Counted from the first letter of the stretch, positions 20,192-28,709 are shown. The stretch is DNA of 41,694 nucleotides from Actinomycetes bacterium (GCA_024228575.1 JAAETH010000750.1:1-41694), one strand, 5' to 3'. Notes: generated from the sequence alone by a model not told the origin. Numbers and translations are program-made.

Positions 20192-20820
20192 TCGAGTTGG
20201 TGACGACCGACGGAGTGTTCGCCCTCGATGGAGGCGAATGGGAGGTAACGAACAACATCTGGCTGGTCGGCGACGACCGCGAGGTGATGGTGTTCGACGC
20301 CGCCCACGACCACGCCCCCATCGTCGAGGCGGTGAATGGACGCCGGGTCACGGCCATCGTGTTGACCCACGGTCACAACGATCACATCAACGCGGCGGTC
20401 GCCTTGCGCGAGGCTGTCGACGCACCGATCCTGCTACACGAGGCCGACACCATGTTGTGGCGAGCGGTCTACAGCGACCACACAACCGATGGGGCAATCG
20501 AACCGGGAGTTGCCCTGAAGGCTGGTGGCCACGAGGTCGGCGTATTGCACACACCAGGGCACTCGCCGGGTTGCTGCTGTTTCCACGACATCGCAGCCGG
20601 CGTGGTCTTCAGTGGCGACACCCTGTTCTGTGGTGGTCCCGGAGCCACCGGACGTAGCTTCAGCGACGAGCCGACCATCCTGGCCTCGATTCGGCAGAAG
20701 CTCCTCGCCCTGCCCGACGAGACGATCGTCCACACCGGTCACGGCGACAGCACGACGGTCGGGGCCGAACGCGATGCCGTCATGAACCGCATTGCCGAGT
20801 TGGGCCTCGGAGACAGCTGA
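20188..20820 (+). CDS. MBL-fold metallo-hydrolase paired with mscR
   Basis: A 210-aa metallo-beta-lactamase-fold protein. The metal motif THGHNDH holds H61, H63, D65 and H66; H125 is in HTPGHSPG, D144 in FSGDTLF and H185 in HTGHGD, so both metal sites are complete. Its homologue lies directly downstream of mscR in mycobacteria (Rv2260 after Rv2259). A natural role would be to hydrolyse the S-formylmycothiol made by MscR, in the way glyoxalase II or S-formylglutathione hydrolase acts in other bacteria; this is inference. GTG 20188 overlaps the mscR stop, and the following gene overlaps by one base. Confidence 0.92.
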   Translation: MIELVTTDGVFALDGGEWEVTNNIWLVGDDREVMVFDAAHDHAPIVEAVNGRRVTAIVLTHGHNDHINAAVALREAVDAPILLHEADTMLWRAVYSDHTTDGAIEPGVALKAGGHEVGVLHTPGHSPGCCCFHDIAAGVVFSGDTLFCGGPGATGRSFSDEPTILASIRQKLLALPDETIVHTGHGDSTTVGAERDAVMNRIAELGLGDS

Positions 20821-21689
20821 TGGCTACCACCGCTTTCATCGGCCTCGGGGTGATGGGTTTTCCAATGGCGGGGCACCTGCTCGCCGCAGGACACGACACG
20901 GTCGTCTGGAACCGCACAACGGTCAAGGCCGAAGTGTGGGTTGACGAACACGACACTGGCAGCTCCGGCTCAACTCCCTCCGAAACGGCCGCCGGCCGCG
21001 ACATCGTGTTTCTCTGTGTCGGAAACGACGACGATGTTCGTTCGGTCGCCTATGGAGACGATGGTGTCCTCGCCGGAATGTCGGCTGGATCGATTCTTGT
21101 CGATCACACGACCACATCGGCGGCGCTGGCACGAGAGTTGGGCGGGGCCTGCGCCGACGCCGGCGTCGGGTTCATCGACGCCCCCATCAGTGGCGGTCAG
21201 GCGGGTGCCGAAAACGGCGTGCTCACCGTCATGTGTGGCGGTTCGCAGGAACACTTCGACATCGTGGCTCCGGTCATCGACGCCTACTCGAAGCGCTGCA
21301 ACCTGATCGGACCCACCGGTTCTGGCCAGCTCACCAAGATGGTCAACCAGATCTGCATCGCCGGGCTGGTTCAGGCCCTGTCAGAAGGTGTCGAGTTCGC
21401 CAAGCGAGCCGGCCTGGACACCGACAAGGTGTTCGACACCATCTCGGCCGGTGCAGCGGGATCTTGGCAGATGGACAACCGCCACGAGACGATGGCCGCC
21501 GACCACTTCGAGCACGGTTTCGCCGTCGACTGGATGCGCAAGGACCTCGGTTATTGCATCGAGGAAGGTGGGCACCTCGGTCTCGATCTGGAGATCACCA
21601 GGCTCGTCGACGGGTTCTACTCCGAGATCCAGGACATGGGCGGGGGGCGGTGGGACACCAGCTCACTTCTCCGCCGCATCACCGATTGA
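20820..21689 (+). CDS. NAD-binding beta-hydroxyacid dehydrogenase (HIBDH-like)
   Basis: A 289-aa member of the 3-hydroxyisobutyrate/tartronate-semialdehyde reductase family. The Rossmann motif GLGVMG is at residues 8-13, the substrate motif DAPISGGQAGA at 121-131, and the catalytic lysine is K174 in GQLTKMVNQ. All family hallmarks are intact. The substrate is unknown; small aldehydes such as succinic or tartronic semialdehyde are usual. The ATG overlaps the stop of the metallo-hydrolase by one base (TGATG), so it is the third gene of the mscR operon and may handle another C1-C4 aldehyde. Confidence 0.92.
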   Translation: MATTAFIGLGVMGFPMAGHLLAAGHDTVVWNRTTVKAEVWVDEHDTGSSGSTPSETAAGRDIVFLCVGNDDDVRSVAYGDDGVLAGMSAGSILVDHTTTSAALARELGGACADAGVGFIDAPISGGQAGAENGVLTVMCGGSQEHFDIVAPVIDAYSKRCNLIGPTGSGQLTKMVNQICIAGLVQALSEGVEFAKRAGLDTDKVFDTISAGAAGSWQMDNRHETMAADHFEHGFAVDWMRKDLGYCIEEGGHLGLDLEITRLVDGFYSEIQDMGGGRWDTSSLLRRITD

Positions 21690-21714
21690 GCTGTCGCCCA
21701 AGGAGGCGGCCACA

Positions 21715-22002
21715 TCACAGGTCGACCTCAACGACCGGGTAGAAGGCAACACGGTCGGCGACGGCCTTGGTTGCGCCCTTCTTGGGCTTCGGGTAGTACC
21801 AGGCTGCGTCGGTGGCGGTCTCGCCGTCGACGGTGATGTCCCAGTACGCAGCCTTGCCCTTCCAGGGACAGAAAGTCGAGTGGGACGAATCGGAGCGCAC
21901 CTCCGGCGCCAGGGAATCGATCGGGAAATAGGCATTCCCCTCGACGATTTCGATGTCATCGCTGCTAGCGATGATCCTGCCGTTGAACGTTGCTGTCGCC
22001 AT
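21715..22002 (-). CDS. DUF427 protein
   Basis: A small (95 aa) soluble DUF427 domain protein: NGRIIASSDDIEIVEGNAYFP at the start, the conserved TFCPWKGKAAYW in the middle and TDAAWYYPKP near the end. DUF427 proteins form a compact beta-tent fold, and their function is unknown. The start is ATG 22002, with AAGGAAC close upstream. It is convergent with the dehydrogenase (25 bases) and divergent from the VOC gene (78 bases). Confidence 0.9.
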   Translation of the reverse strand: MATATFNGRIIASSDDIEIVEGNAYFPIDSLAPEVRSDSSHSTFCPWKGKAAYWDITVDGETATDAAWYYPKPKKGATKAVADRVAFYPVVEVDL

Positions 22003-22080
22003 GTTCCTTGAAACCGCCCGATTCGGCAGCACATTCCGCCCGAGGGTCGCACGAGGCGAACATTGGGGCAAACTTCTCGT

Positions 22081-22518
22081 ATGGAGATTCTATTTGTCGC
22101 CGGATTTGCACCGATCACGCCCGACCCGGCCGCTGCGGCTCAGTTCTATCGAGGCGACCTGGGTCTGCCGTTCGAGAAGGTGATGGGCGACTACCTGGCT
22201 GTCGACGGCTTCCCTGGTGCAAAACACCTGGGGCTCTGGCCGCTTCGCGATGCCGCTATGTCGTGTTTCGGAACTGAGTATTGGCCAGAGGACGTACCCG
22301 TTCCGCAGGCGACCATCGACTTCGAGGTAGCCGACGTTGGCGCCTCGGCCGACGAGCTCGTCGCCAAGGGCTACAGGCTGATCCACGACACAAAGACCGA
22401 ACCATGGGGCCAGGTGATAGCGAGGTTGCTGGGCCCTGAGGGACTTCTCATCGGTCTCTGCTACACGCCTTGGTTGCACGAGACCACCGACGAAAATCCC
22501 GACGTTCGAGGCGGCTGA
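22081..22518 (+). CDS. VOC (glyoxalase/bleomycin-resistance) family protein
   Basis: A 145-aa single-unit vicinal-oxygen-chelate protein. It shows two beta-alpha-beta-beta-beta modules: AAAAQFYRGDLGLPFEKVMGD (first) and ASADELVAKGYRLIHDTKTEPWGQ followed by LLGPEGLLIGLC (second). The metal ligands cannot be fixed: an expected His/Glu at the end of the first strand is replaced by small residues, while the Glu in GPEGLL is present. Members range from dioxygenases to antibiotic-binding proteins. The start is ATG 22081, with TTG 22063 as an alternative. Confidence 0.85.
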   Translation: MEILFVAGFAPITPDPAAAAQFYRGDLGLPFEKVMGDYLAVDGFPGAKHLGLWPLRDAAMSCFGTEYWPEDVPVPQATIDFEVADVGASADELVAKGYRLIHDTKTEPWGQVIARLLGPEGLLIGLCYTPWLHETTDENPDVRGG

Positions 22519-22578
22519 TCGCGCCCGGTGTCACGAACTCGGTCAGCACACCCAACCAGCTGACTGCGGCACCGACGC

Positions 22579-23079
22579 TCAGGTGCAGGTGACCGTCTCG
22601 GACTTCCAGTCTCCGGGTTCGTGGAAGACGATCCACCGGCCCTTCTGCCGATCCTGAATCCGAACGACCGGTTCGACCTCGAACCGGTCGCCGGCCTCGC
22701 AGAGGATGGTCGCATGGATGGTGTACACCACCGTCTCGCCAGGCCCTATGTCGTCGGCGTTGTTGATGCCCTCTCCCCTGACAGCACCTATTGCCGACGA
22801 TCCCGCAATCACGCCGAGGCTCAGCACGGTGGCTGTACCGCTGCCGGTATTGGTCGTGGCAATCTCGACGGTTGCAACGTTGTTCTCGAAGCGAAACGCC
22901 GTGACCTCGGAGTCGAGCCGATCGGTGGCCCTCGCTCCCATGAACGCGACAACCACAACAACCGGCAAGGCAAGAAGCACCAGCAGGAACCACCGAGCCC
23001 TCTTGTGGATGCCGGACCGTGTATGACCGAGCCCGGTGTCGGGTTCATCAGGCGACGCGTGCGACGGATCGTGTTCCAT
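22579..23079 (-). CDS. Single-pass membrane protein with extracytoplasmic domain
   Basis: A 166-aa protein with a polar, His/Asp-rich cytoplasmic N-terminus (1-28), one transmembrane helix (about 29-49, WFLLVLLALPVVVVVAFMG) and a 115-residue extracytoplasmic domain. That domain looks like a beta-sandwich: EVTAFRFENNVATVEIATTN, a VVYTIHATILC strand, and a final Cys-containing strand, so a disulfide is possible. The function is unknown. ATG 23079 abuts the amidase stop (TAGATG), so the two are translationally linked. Confidence 0.75.
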   Translation of the reverse strand: MEHDPSHASPDEPDTGLGHTRSGIHKRARWFLLVLLALPVVVVVAFMGARATDRLDSEVTAFRFENNVATVEIATTNTGSGTATVLSLGVIAGSSAIGAVRGEGINNADDIGPGETVVYTIHATILCEAGDRFEVEPVVRIQDRQKGRWIVFHEPGDWKSETVTCT

Positions 23080-24285
23080 CTAGAGGCTCAGCAGTTCGAT
23101 GAGGCGCCCGGCGAAATCGATGAGCATCTCGTCGCAGCCATGCCCGCCGACGAGCGACAGACCGGCCTGTGTACCCGTCCTGGTACGCACCGGAACCGTC
23201 ACCGACGGAGCTCCGGTCAAGGTCGACAACGCTGTCAGCTGGATGAGTGGCAGCCGTTGCTTCGCCGCCTCGCCCAATGCGTCGTAGCGGCGTGGAGCAC
23301 GCATCGGCGCGGCAGGCATCAAGACGATGGCCCTGCCACCCTCTGTCAGCTCGTCCAGACGGCTCTTCGCCTGCGCGATGACTTCATCGGCTTGTGTGAC
23401 CTGATCATCGGTGATGGTCGGAGCCACGTCGAATCTGGGACGGATCTCCTCACCGACGCCGTCGGACCCGAACCGTTCGAAATAGCCCCGGTTCGAGTTC
23501 CACCCTTCCCGCAGGCCTCGCGAGCTGAAGGCTCCTCCCCACCGCTCGAGGGTTCCCTCCGGCCCGGCCGTGGCCTCGATCACCGCTCCACTCACACGAT
23601 CGACGGCGGCTGCGACCAGAGGTTCGATCCCGGCGATCACCTCGGGATGACTGACGGCGAAGGCGTCGCTCAATATCGTGACCCCATCGGGCGCGGCGGG
23701 CTCGGACCAGTCGTCGAGCAGCACACGACCGGCCTTGGCGAACACCGATGGGTCACGGGCGAACCAGCCGACCGTGTCGAACGACGGCGCCAGAGGGGCA
23801 CAGCCGGTGTCGTCGACCCTGCCGTGGGTGGGGCGGATGCCCAGCAATCCACAATAGGCGGCTGGCACCCGAACCGATCCTGCCGTGTCGGTTCCCAGGG
23901 CCAGGTCGCAGATGCCTGCTGCCACAGCCGCAGCCGAACCTGCCGACGACCCTCCTGGCATCCCGTAGGGGTCGGCTGGGTTGTCCGGTGTTCCGTCGTG
24001 CGGATTGATGCCGCTGAGCGACCAGGCGAACTCGACGGTGATGGTCGTGCCCAAGAGGTCGGCGCCCGCGTCGAGGAGGTGTTGAACGGCCGTTGCGTTC
24101 GACCGAGCGGGGTCGCTCGCCGCCCTCAGTGTCGGGTTGCCACAACCCGTCGGCAAACCCTCGACATCGAACAGTTCCTTGGCGGCGAACGTCAGACCGG
24201 ACAACGATCCTCCGTCGGAGCCGCTCTGCAACAGTCGAGGGCCCGTGACGAAGGCCCCAGCATCGGGTCGAACCAGTGAACTCAT
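23080..24285 (-). CDS. Amidase (short amidase-signature enzyme)
   Basis: A 401-aa amidase-signature enzyme. The triad is in place: Lys36 in FAAKELFD, cis-Ser 113/114 in GMPGGSSAGSAAA and nucleophile Ser137 in GTDTAGSVRVPA. The short length and these motifs resemble the AMI1/indole-acetamide-hydrolase type, although the true substrate is unknown. The start is ATG 24285, close after GGGAG; ATG 24306 is also in frame. It is followed without a gap by the small membrane protein on the same strand. Confidence 0.9.
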   Translation of the reverse strand: MSSLVRPDAGAFVTGPRLLQSGSDGGSLSGLTFAAKELFDVEGLPTGCGNPTLRAASDPARSNATAVQHLLDAGADLLGTTITVEFAWSLSGINPHDGTPDNPADPYGMPGGSSAGSAAAVAAGICDLALGTDTAGSVRVPAAYCGLLGIRPTHGRVDDTGCAPLAPSFDTVGWFARDPSVFAKAGRVLLDDWSEPAAPDGVTILSDAFAVSHPEVIAGIEPLVAAAVDRVSGAVIEATAGPEGTLERWGGAFSSRGLREGWNSNRGYFERFGSDGVGEEIRPRFDVAPTITDDQVTQADEVIAQAKSRLDELTEGGRAIVLMPAAPMRAPRRYDALGEAAKQRLPLIQLTALSTLTGAPSVTVPVRTRTGTQAGLSLVGGHGCDEMLIDFAGRLIELLSL

Positions 24286-24392
24286 GCTCCCAGCCTGCCA
24301 GAACAACCGCCATCACCGGCCAGAAGCCGATCTGGGCGTCGCGATGGCTGCCGGAGCGACCGTTTTTGGAGACAGAAGATTCGGTTGGGGTG

Positions 24393-25274
24393 TCAGCTGG
24401 TGGCGGCGTCGGGGAGGCCGAGCAGCGGTGAGACGTAGTCGTCGGGTTCATCTTCGAGATCGTCGAGGTCGTCCCAGACACTGGCTGCGGCTTCATCGGC
24501 GTCGGCGAACATGCGCATGATCGGCAACTGCAGGTTCGGCTGGCGTCGGTACGGGGCCCATTCGCCGTCGGACTGGCCTAGACGGTCGGCCACGACGTGC
24601 AACACAAACGGATTGACCGGCAGACCGATATGGGTACCGGGTACTTCGATGTTCTCAGTTCGTGGGCCGGGCCTGGTCGCGGCGGCCTTCCAATCGACCA
24701 CCCCGTCGGTGCGAGTCCAGATGGACGTCACCGGAACCTTCAGTCGCATGGTCGGATCGAAATCGCCCAGATCGGCGTCGACATGGGCGACGCGATCGAA
24801 GATCTTCGAGACGGCGCCACGCCTCTCGCCCACCGGGTGGATCGGGCTGCCCATCGTGATGACCGACGACACCAGATCGGGCCTGTTGTATGCCAGATAG
24901 CGGGCGTAGACACCACCGAGGCTCCAGCCGACCAGATCGACCTTTGCCTGACGTTCGTCGGCCAAGGCGACCAGGCGCTCGAGAACCGAGTCGACCACAC
25001 GCTGCGACGGACCCAGGTTGAAGCCCTCGCCCCACCCAGAGACCCAGTGGCCGAGCTTTCGAAGCTCGCGCCTCAACGTCCAGACATTGGCATCGGTGGC
25101 AAGAAACCCGGGCAGGACCAGAACCGTACGATCACCACGGGGAAGCCGGGGAAGCAGGCGTCGACCAGCAAAAGCCGTGGCGTATTCGAAAGGGGCCATG
25201 ACTTCGGCAAGCGCGATGAGGCGACCCGGCCCGATCTTGCGGGCACCTCCCCCATCGCCCAGCAGATTCACCAC
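24393..25274 (-). CDS. Alpha/beta-hydrolase (PGAP1/lipase-like)
   Basis: A 293-aa lipase-like hydrolase. The oxyanion region is VLVLPGFLATD (51-61), the nucleophile elbow GWSLGG holds Ser118, the acid is probably the Asp in TRTDGVVDW and the His is in PGTHIGLP. Two longer segments (about 80-100 and 215-250) fit a lid. The C-terminus is very acidic, with DDLDDLEDEPDDY. No signal peptide is seen. The start is GTG 25274 with AAAGGA 6 bases upstream (GTG 25271 is also possible). A TAAGAT -10 lies at 25333-25338, with a CCCGGG hairpin in the leader. Confidence 0.87.
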   Translation of the reverse strand: MVNLLGDGGGARKIGPGRLIALAEVMAPFEYATAFAGRRLLPRLPRGDRTVLVLPGFLATDANVWTLRRELRKLGHWVSGWGEGFNLGPSQRVVDSVLERLVALADERQAKVDLVGWSLGGVYARYLAYNRPDLVSSVITMGSPIHPVGERRGAVSKIFDRVAHVDADLGDFDPTMRLKVPVTSIWTRTDGVVDWKAAATRPGPRTENIEVPGTHIGLPVNPFVLHVVADRLGQSDGEWAPYRRQPNLQLPIMRMFADADEAAASVWDDLDDLEDEPDDYVSPLLGLPDAATS

Positions 25275-25418
25275 TGGATGTCCTTTCACCCCGGGGCTCA
25301 TCCCGGGTCGAGAGACCACTCCCGTACCCGAGATCTTATGCGACCATCGACACCGACGCCGACAGCTTGATCACTTTGGCCAGCCGCCTCGAGTGGACGA
25401 AGCCCAGGATCGGTCCTC

Positions 25419-25431
25419 TACAGTCGAGCTC
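25419..25431 (+). promoter_or_regulatory. Candidate -10 (TACAGT), leaderless
   Basis: TACAGT at 25419-25424, 7 bases, then GTG 25432; no ribosome-binding site. Confidence 0.45.
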
Positions 25432-26208
25432 GTGGGCATCTTCTCGCGGTTCATCTCGACATTCGGGCCAGGCGACACCGGTCGCGAAACCGGGCTGCCC
25501 ACCTCCAGCAACCGAGCATCGTCAATGCACGTGCGCTGGATCGGTTCGTTCCGACGAGCCGAAGCGGTCGAAGTCGATCTGACGATCATCACACCACCGA
25601 GTTCACGACACCTGCACTTCTGGGCCCTTCAGGCCACGTTCGCCCAGGGAACACACAACCTCGGCGCCGGCCACCTGGGATTGCAGTGGATCGATGGTCA
25701 TCCTGGGCAAACCGCGGTGAATTGGGGTGGCTACGAAACGGGCGGGCACATCCTCGACGGGACCGATTCACTCCTGCCAAGTGCCCTGGGAAACCCACAC
25801 ACGCGCGACTATTCGTGGAGCGCAGGGACCACATATCGACTGAGGATCGATCGGGGCACATCTGGCTGGCGCGGCAGCGTGACCGACCTGGCGACCGGCG
25901 CCGTCACGGTTGTTCGGGAACTGCTGGCTGGAGGCGATCAACTGTCGGGTTTTGTGATGTGGTCCGAGGTCTTCGCCCCGTGCGAAGGCCCCTCGACGAC
26001 AGTCGCCTGGTCTCGCCCTGTCGTCTTCTCGTCCGATGAAGCCACGCCTGCGACACAGTTCGAGCTGTCGTATCAGTCGTTCGAGGACGGGGGCTGCACC
26101 AACACGAATACTTCGATCGAGACGATCGGGCAGGGGTCCGCCATCGTTCAGCGAACCGCTATCCCCCGGGTGAACCCGCCCGGATCTGCGCTGACCATTC
26201 ATCCCTGA
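25432..26208 (+). CDS. Hypothetical beta-rich protein
   Basis: A 258-aa protein that I do not recognise. It has no signal peptide or membrane helix. The sequence is rich in Gly, Trp and His, with beta-strand patterns, e.g. HLGLQWIDGHPGQTAVNWGG and TTYRLRIDRGTSGWRGSVTD. This is reminiscent of a concanavalin-like or DUF3472-type jelly roll, and may bind carbohydrate; that is weak inference. The C-terminus is Thr/Asn-rich. The start is GTG 25432, chosen from the leaderless signal; an upstream extension of the frame runs through the opposite gene and has no support. Confidence 0.6.
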   Translation: MGIFSRFISTFGPGDTGRETGLPTSSNRASSMHVRWIGSFRRAEAVEVDLTIITPPSSRHLHFWALQATFAQGTHNLGAGHLGLQWIDGHPGQTAVNWGGYETGGHILDGTDSLLPSALGNPHTRDYSWSAGTTYRLRIDRGTSGWRGSVTDLATGAVTVVRELLAGGDQLSGFVMWSEVFAPCEGPSTTVAWSRPVVFSSDEATPATQFELSYQSFEDGGCTNTNTSIETIGQGSAIVQRTAIPRVNPPGSALTIHP

Positions 26209-26273
26209 ACAGATTCTCAGCCTCTCGGCGATGAATTCCTTTGTGATCCGCGAAACCTGCCGATGTGGAGAAC

Positions 26274-26582
26274 ATGGGCCTGATGATCGCCGGAATGATC
26301 CTCGCAACCGTCGGCCTCGGCCTGACCGCCATCGCAACGTTGAGGCTGACCGGTGACCTGCCCGCACCTCTTGCCGCCGTTGTGCGCTCCGATGGCACTA
26401 CCGAATACCGTCGCCGGCCAATGCGCGTCAGCGGGTCGGTAGCGATGGTCTGTGGCATCGCGGTTCAGATACTCGGAGCAGCCGTGGCGACCCTAGCGTT
26501 GTCCGAGGCGGGTGTGATGATGACCGTCGCTCTGTCGTGGGTTGTCGTCGGTGCGGGAGTGTTGTCACTTCGAGTGTTGTGA
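26274..26582 (+). CDS. Small membrane protein
   Basis: A 102-aa protein with three hydrophobic stretches (about 3-25, 52-74 and 79-100) and a short polar loop DGTTEYRRRPMRVSG after the first. The function is unknown. The start is ATG 26274 with GGAGA directly upstream; GTG 26265 is an in-frame alternative. Confidence 0.6.
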   Translation: MGLMIAGMILATVGLGLTAIATLRLTGDLPAPLAAVVRSDGTTEYRRRPMRVSGSVAMVCGIAVQILGAAVATLALSEAGVMMTVALSWVVVGAGVLSLRVL

Positions 26583-26688
26583 TCCGGGCGCAGCAATCCG
26601 CCTGTCCTCCATCCCTCTTGGACGATTCAAGCCGCCAAGAGAGCAACAGGGCCAGATGTGGTGGGTTCCCGAACGGCTCGCCAGCGCC

Positions 26689-26702
26689 TAACCTCACGGC
26701 TC
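26689..26702 (+). promoter_or_regulatory. Candidate -10 (TAACCT), leaderless
   Basis: TAACCT at 26689-26694, 8 bases, then GTG 26703; no ribosome-binding site. Confidence 0.45.
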
Positions 26703-27611
26703 GTGACACCAAATCGCCTGTTCCTGTACGGAACGCTGATGCCTGGCGAGGAGCGGTGGCCGCTCCTCGAGCCCTACGTGACCGGCACCGAGCCAGACAC
26801 GACGCGGGGGTTCCTGTTCGAGACCGAGTTCGTGTATCCCGGCGCCCGCTTCGATGGCACGGACTCGATCGGCGAGAAGATCCACGGGTTGGTGGCAATC
26901 CTCGATCCCGACTTCGTCGACGACTGCCTGGCCTTCCTGGACGAAATCGAGTCCTCGGTGGAGGGGTTCTTCCACCGCGTGTTGATCGAAACCGCGAGCA
27001 ATGGTCCGGCCTGGTCCTACCAGTACGGCACCGGTCTGACCCAACTGACCCGAATTCGCTCCGGTTCATGGCTTCAACACACCAGCGGCGACATTCCCCC
27101 CACCGCTCCTCCAGGCGCAATGCTCGACGAGGTCGAGGCCCGCGTCATCGCATCGATGATCGAGAAGGGCATGGCAACCCCGCAGAACTACCCGCTCTCG
27201 ATGAACGCAATCCTGGCGGCGTGCAACCAGAAGTCGAGTCGCGATCCCGTCACCAGTTTTGATGAAGCGACCGTCATGAACATGCTGACGGTGGGCAAGG
27301 AGCGCAAGCTCATTCGTTTCGTTCACCCCACCAGCGGGCACGGTGTCACCAAGTACCGACATGTGTTCGACGAATTCCTGGGCATCGACGAAGCCGCCAC
27401 GGCCATCCTCGGCGTCCTGATGCTTCGTGGAGCCCAGACGGCCCGAGAGCTTCGCGACCGCACCGAACGAATGCACCTGTTCGAAGGCACGGAGGAAGTC
27501 GTCGAGGTGCTCGAGAAGCTCGCGGACGATGGTTTTGTGATGATGCTCGATCGCCAACCGGGCCAGAGGGACGAACGCTGGCTGGAACTGCTGACAGGTT
27601 CACCCGAGTGA
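26703..27611 (+). CDS. GGCT-like (AIG2/YtfP) and DUF480 (YceH) fusion protein
   Basis: Two domains are joined in one 302-aa chain. Residues 1-125 are a gamma-glutamylcyclotransferase-like domain: RLFLYGTLMPGEE at 5-17 forms the substrate loop, and E83 in LDEIES matches the catalytic Glu. Residues about 139-300 are a DUF480/YceH winged-helix domain: LDEVEARVIASMIEKGMAT, NYPLSMNAILAACNQKSSRDPV and later LRGAQTARELRDRTERMHLF. The families normally occur as separate proteins. The GGCT domain may act on a glutamyl amine while YceH-type domains are DNA-binding-like, so a sensor-regulator is conceivable. The start is GTG 26703 (leaderless signal). The stop overlaps the HAD gene (GTGA). Confidence 0.85.
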   Translation: MTPNRLFLYGTLMPGEERWPLLEPYVTGTEPDTTRGFLFETEFVYPGARFDGTDSIGEKIHGLVAILDPDFVDDCLAFLDEIESSVEGFFHRVLIETASNGPAWSYQYGTGLTQLTRIRSGSWLQHTSGDIPPTAPPGAMLDEVEARVIASMIEKGMATPQNYPLSMNAILAACNQKSSRDPVTSFDEATVMNMLTVGKERKLIRFVHPTSGHGVTKYRHVFDEFLGIDEAATAILGVLMLRGAQTARELRDRTERMHLFEGTEEVVEVLEKLADDGFVMMLDRQPGQRDERWLELLTGSPE

Positions 27612-28267
27612 GGTTCGACCATCGCGTCGTACTGTTCGATCTGGACGGAACGATCAGCGACAACTCGGTTGGAATCGCGACAGGCATCGTGAAGGCGATG
27701 GCCGCCTTCGGCATCGAGATCTCACACGAGGAGGCGGCCAAGACGATAGGCCCACCCCTACGGGTCACGTTCCCGGAGATGGGAATCGACCCGCACCATG
27801 TCGAGGCAGCCGTCGACGCCTACCGCGACTACTACCACGAGGTCGGCTGGGCAGAGAACGTGTTGTATCCGGGCGTGTCTGAGGTGATTCACGAGCTCGC
27901 CTCAACCCGAAGGGTGCTCGCGACAGCCACATCGAAGCCCGAGCCGTCGGCGCGCCGCATACTCGAACACTTCGGGCTGGCCGATGTGTTCGACTACATC
28001 GGCGCTGCAACCCTCGATGGGAGCAGGGACCACAAGGAAGACGTGGTGCGCCACACCCTCGAGGTGGTCGGGGCCGATCCGGCCGACGCCGTGATGATCG
28101 GCGATCGACTCCACGACGTCGAGGGCGCAAGGAAGGCTGGTGTACATGCCAGCATCGGTGTCACATGGGGATTCGCCGAGGCCGGCGAGCTCGAGGCCGC
28201 CGGCGCGACATTGGTCGTGAACGACACAATTCAGCTGGCCAAGGCACTTTCATTGGGCGGCTCGTAG
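27608..28267 (+). CDS. HAD-family phosphatase (phosphoglycolate phosphatase-like)
   Basis: A 219-aa HAD hydrolase: motif I FDLDGT with nucleophile Asp11 and Asp13, the helical cap (about 20-80), motif II as ATSKPEPSA, the motif III lysine in HKEDVV and motif IV MIGDRLHDVEGA. This matches Gph/PGPase-type phosphatases, which remove phosphate from 2-phosphoglycolate or pyrophosphate. The GTG start overlaps the fusion-protein stop. Its 3' end runs 37 bases into the 3' end of the opposite-strand gene at 28231. Confidence 0.92.
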   Translation: MRFDHRVVLFDLDGTISDNSVGIATGIVKAMAAFGIEISHEEAAKTIGPPLRVTFPEMGIDPHHVEAAVDAYRDYYHEVGWAENVLYPGVSEVIHELASTRRVLATATSKPEPSARRILEHFGLADVFDYIGAATLDGSRDHKEDVVRHTLEVVGADPADAVMIGDRLHDVEGARKAGVHASIGVTWGFAEAGELEAAGATLVVNDTIQLAKALSLGGS

Positions 28268-28620
28268 GCGATCGTCAGGTGGGCTCCCGTGACAACTGAA
28301 GGCATCGGAGCCGCCGTCCTCCTCGACCCGAAACGGCGCACAACCGCGATGTCGGCGGTGCGCACGCTAAGTGTCCGCACCGCCCACGAGTCGATGACGT
28401 CACGACCTCCCGTGTCAAAGAAGGTCGTCAGCGGTCCCTCTTGGGAGTACGCATCAGCCCCTGCGACCATCTCGACACTCCGATCGACGAGGGTGACCTC
28501 GTAGCCGCCGTCTTCGGCGAATTCGGCAAACTCATCGAACGAGATCGGATGAGATGACTGACCTTCGTTGGCAACTGGGGTACTCATGACTGCTTCGCTC
28601 ACGGAGCTTGTTCCTTCCAT
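28231..28620 (-). CDS. Hypothetical protein, divergent from msrB
   Basis: A 129-aa soluble protein without a recognised domain. The first half is acidic (SFDEFAEFAEDGGYEVTLVD) and the second half has beta-type strands, VRTLSVRTADIAVVRRFG and VVTGAHLTIAYEP. The ATG at 28620 is preceded by TACGGT at 6 bases, the leaderless arrangement, which selects this start over GTG 28602 and ATG 28587. The gene is divergent from msrB across an 89-base gap and overlaps the HAD gene by 37 bases at its 3' end. Confidence 0.65.
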   Translation of the reverse strand: MEGTSSVSEAVMSTPVANEGQSSHPISFDEFAEFAEDGGYEVTLVDRSVEMVAGADAYSQEGPLTTFFDTGGRDVIDSWAVRTLSVRTADIAVVRRFGSRRTAAPMPSVVTGAHLTIAYEPPNESALAS

Positions 28621-28709
28621 GGATCGACCGTACGGGAAAGTGCCTGTGGGTAACGAGTACCTGAACCCTGTGACATTCTTGTGGGTATGCCGGTGGATAC
28701 GGTGTGAAT
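28621..28709. promoter_or_regulatory. Face-to-face leaderless promoters with identical TACGGT -10s
   Basis: TACGGT on the minus strand (28632-28627) is 6 bases from ATG 28620. TACGGT on the plus strand (28698-28703) is 6 bases from ATG 28710. The two -10 hexamers are identical and symmetric about an 89-base gap; neither gene has a ribosome-binding site. Confidence 0.55.

Noticed and set aside
22621-24279. 552-codon open frame on the plus strand
   Set aside because: Antisense of the short amidase and its membrane-protein neighbour; low-complexity Arg/Gly-rich translation typical of GC-rich shadows.
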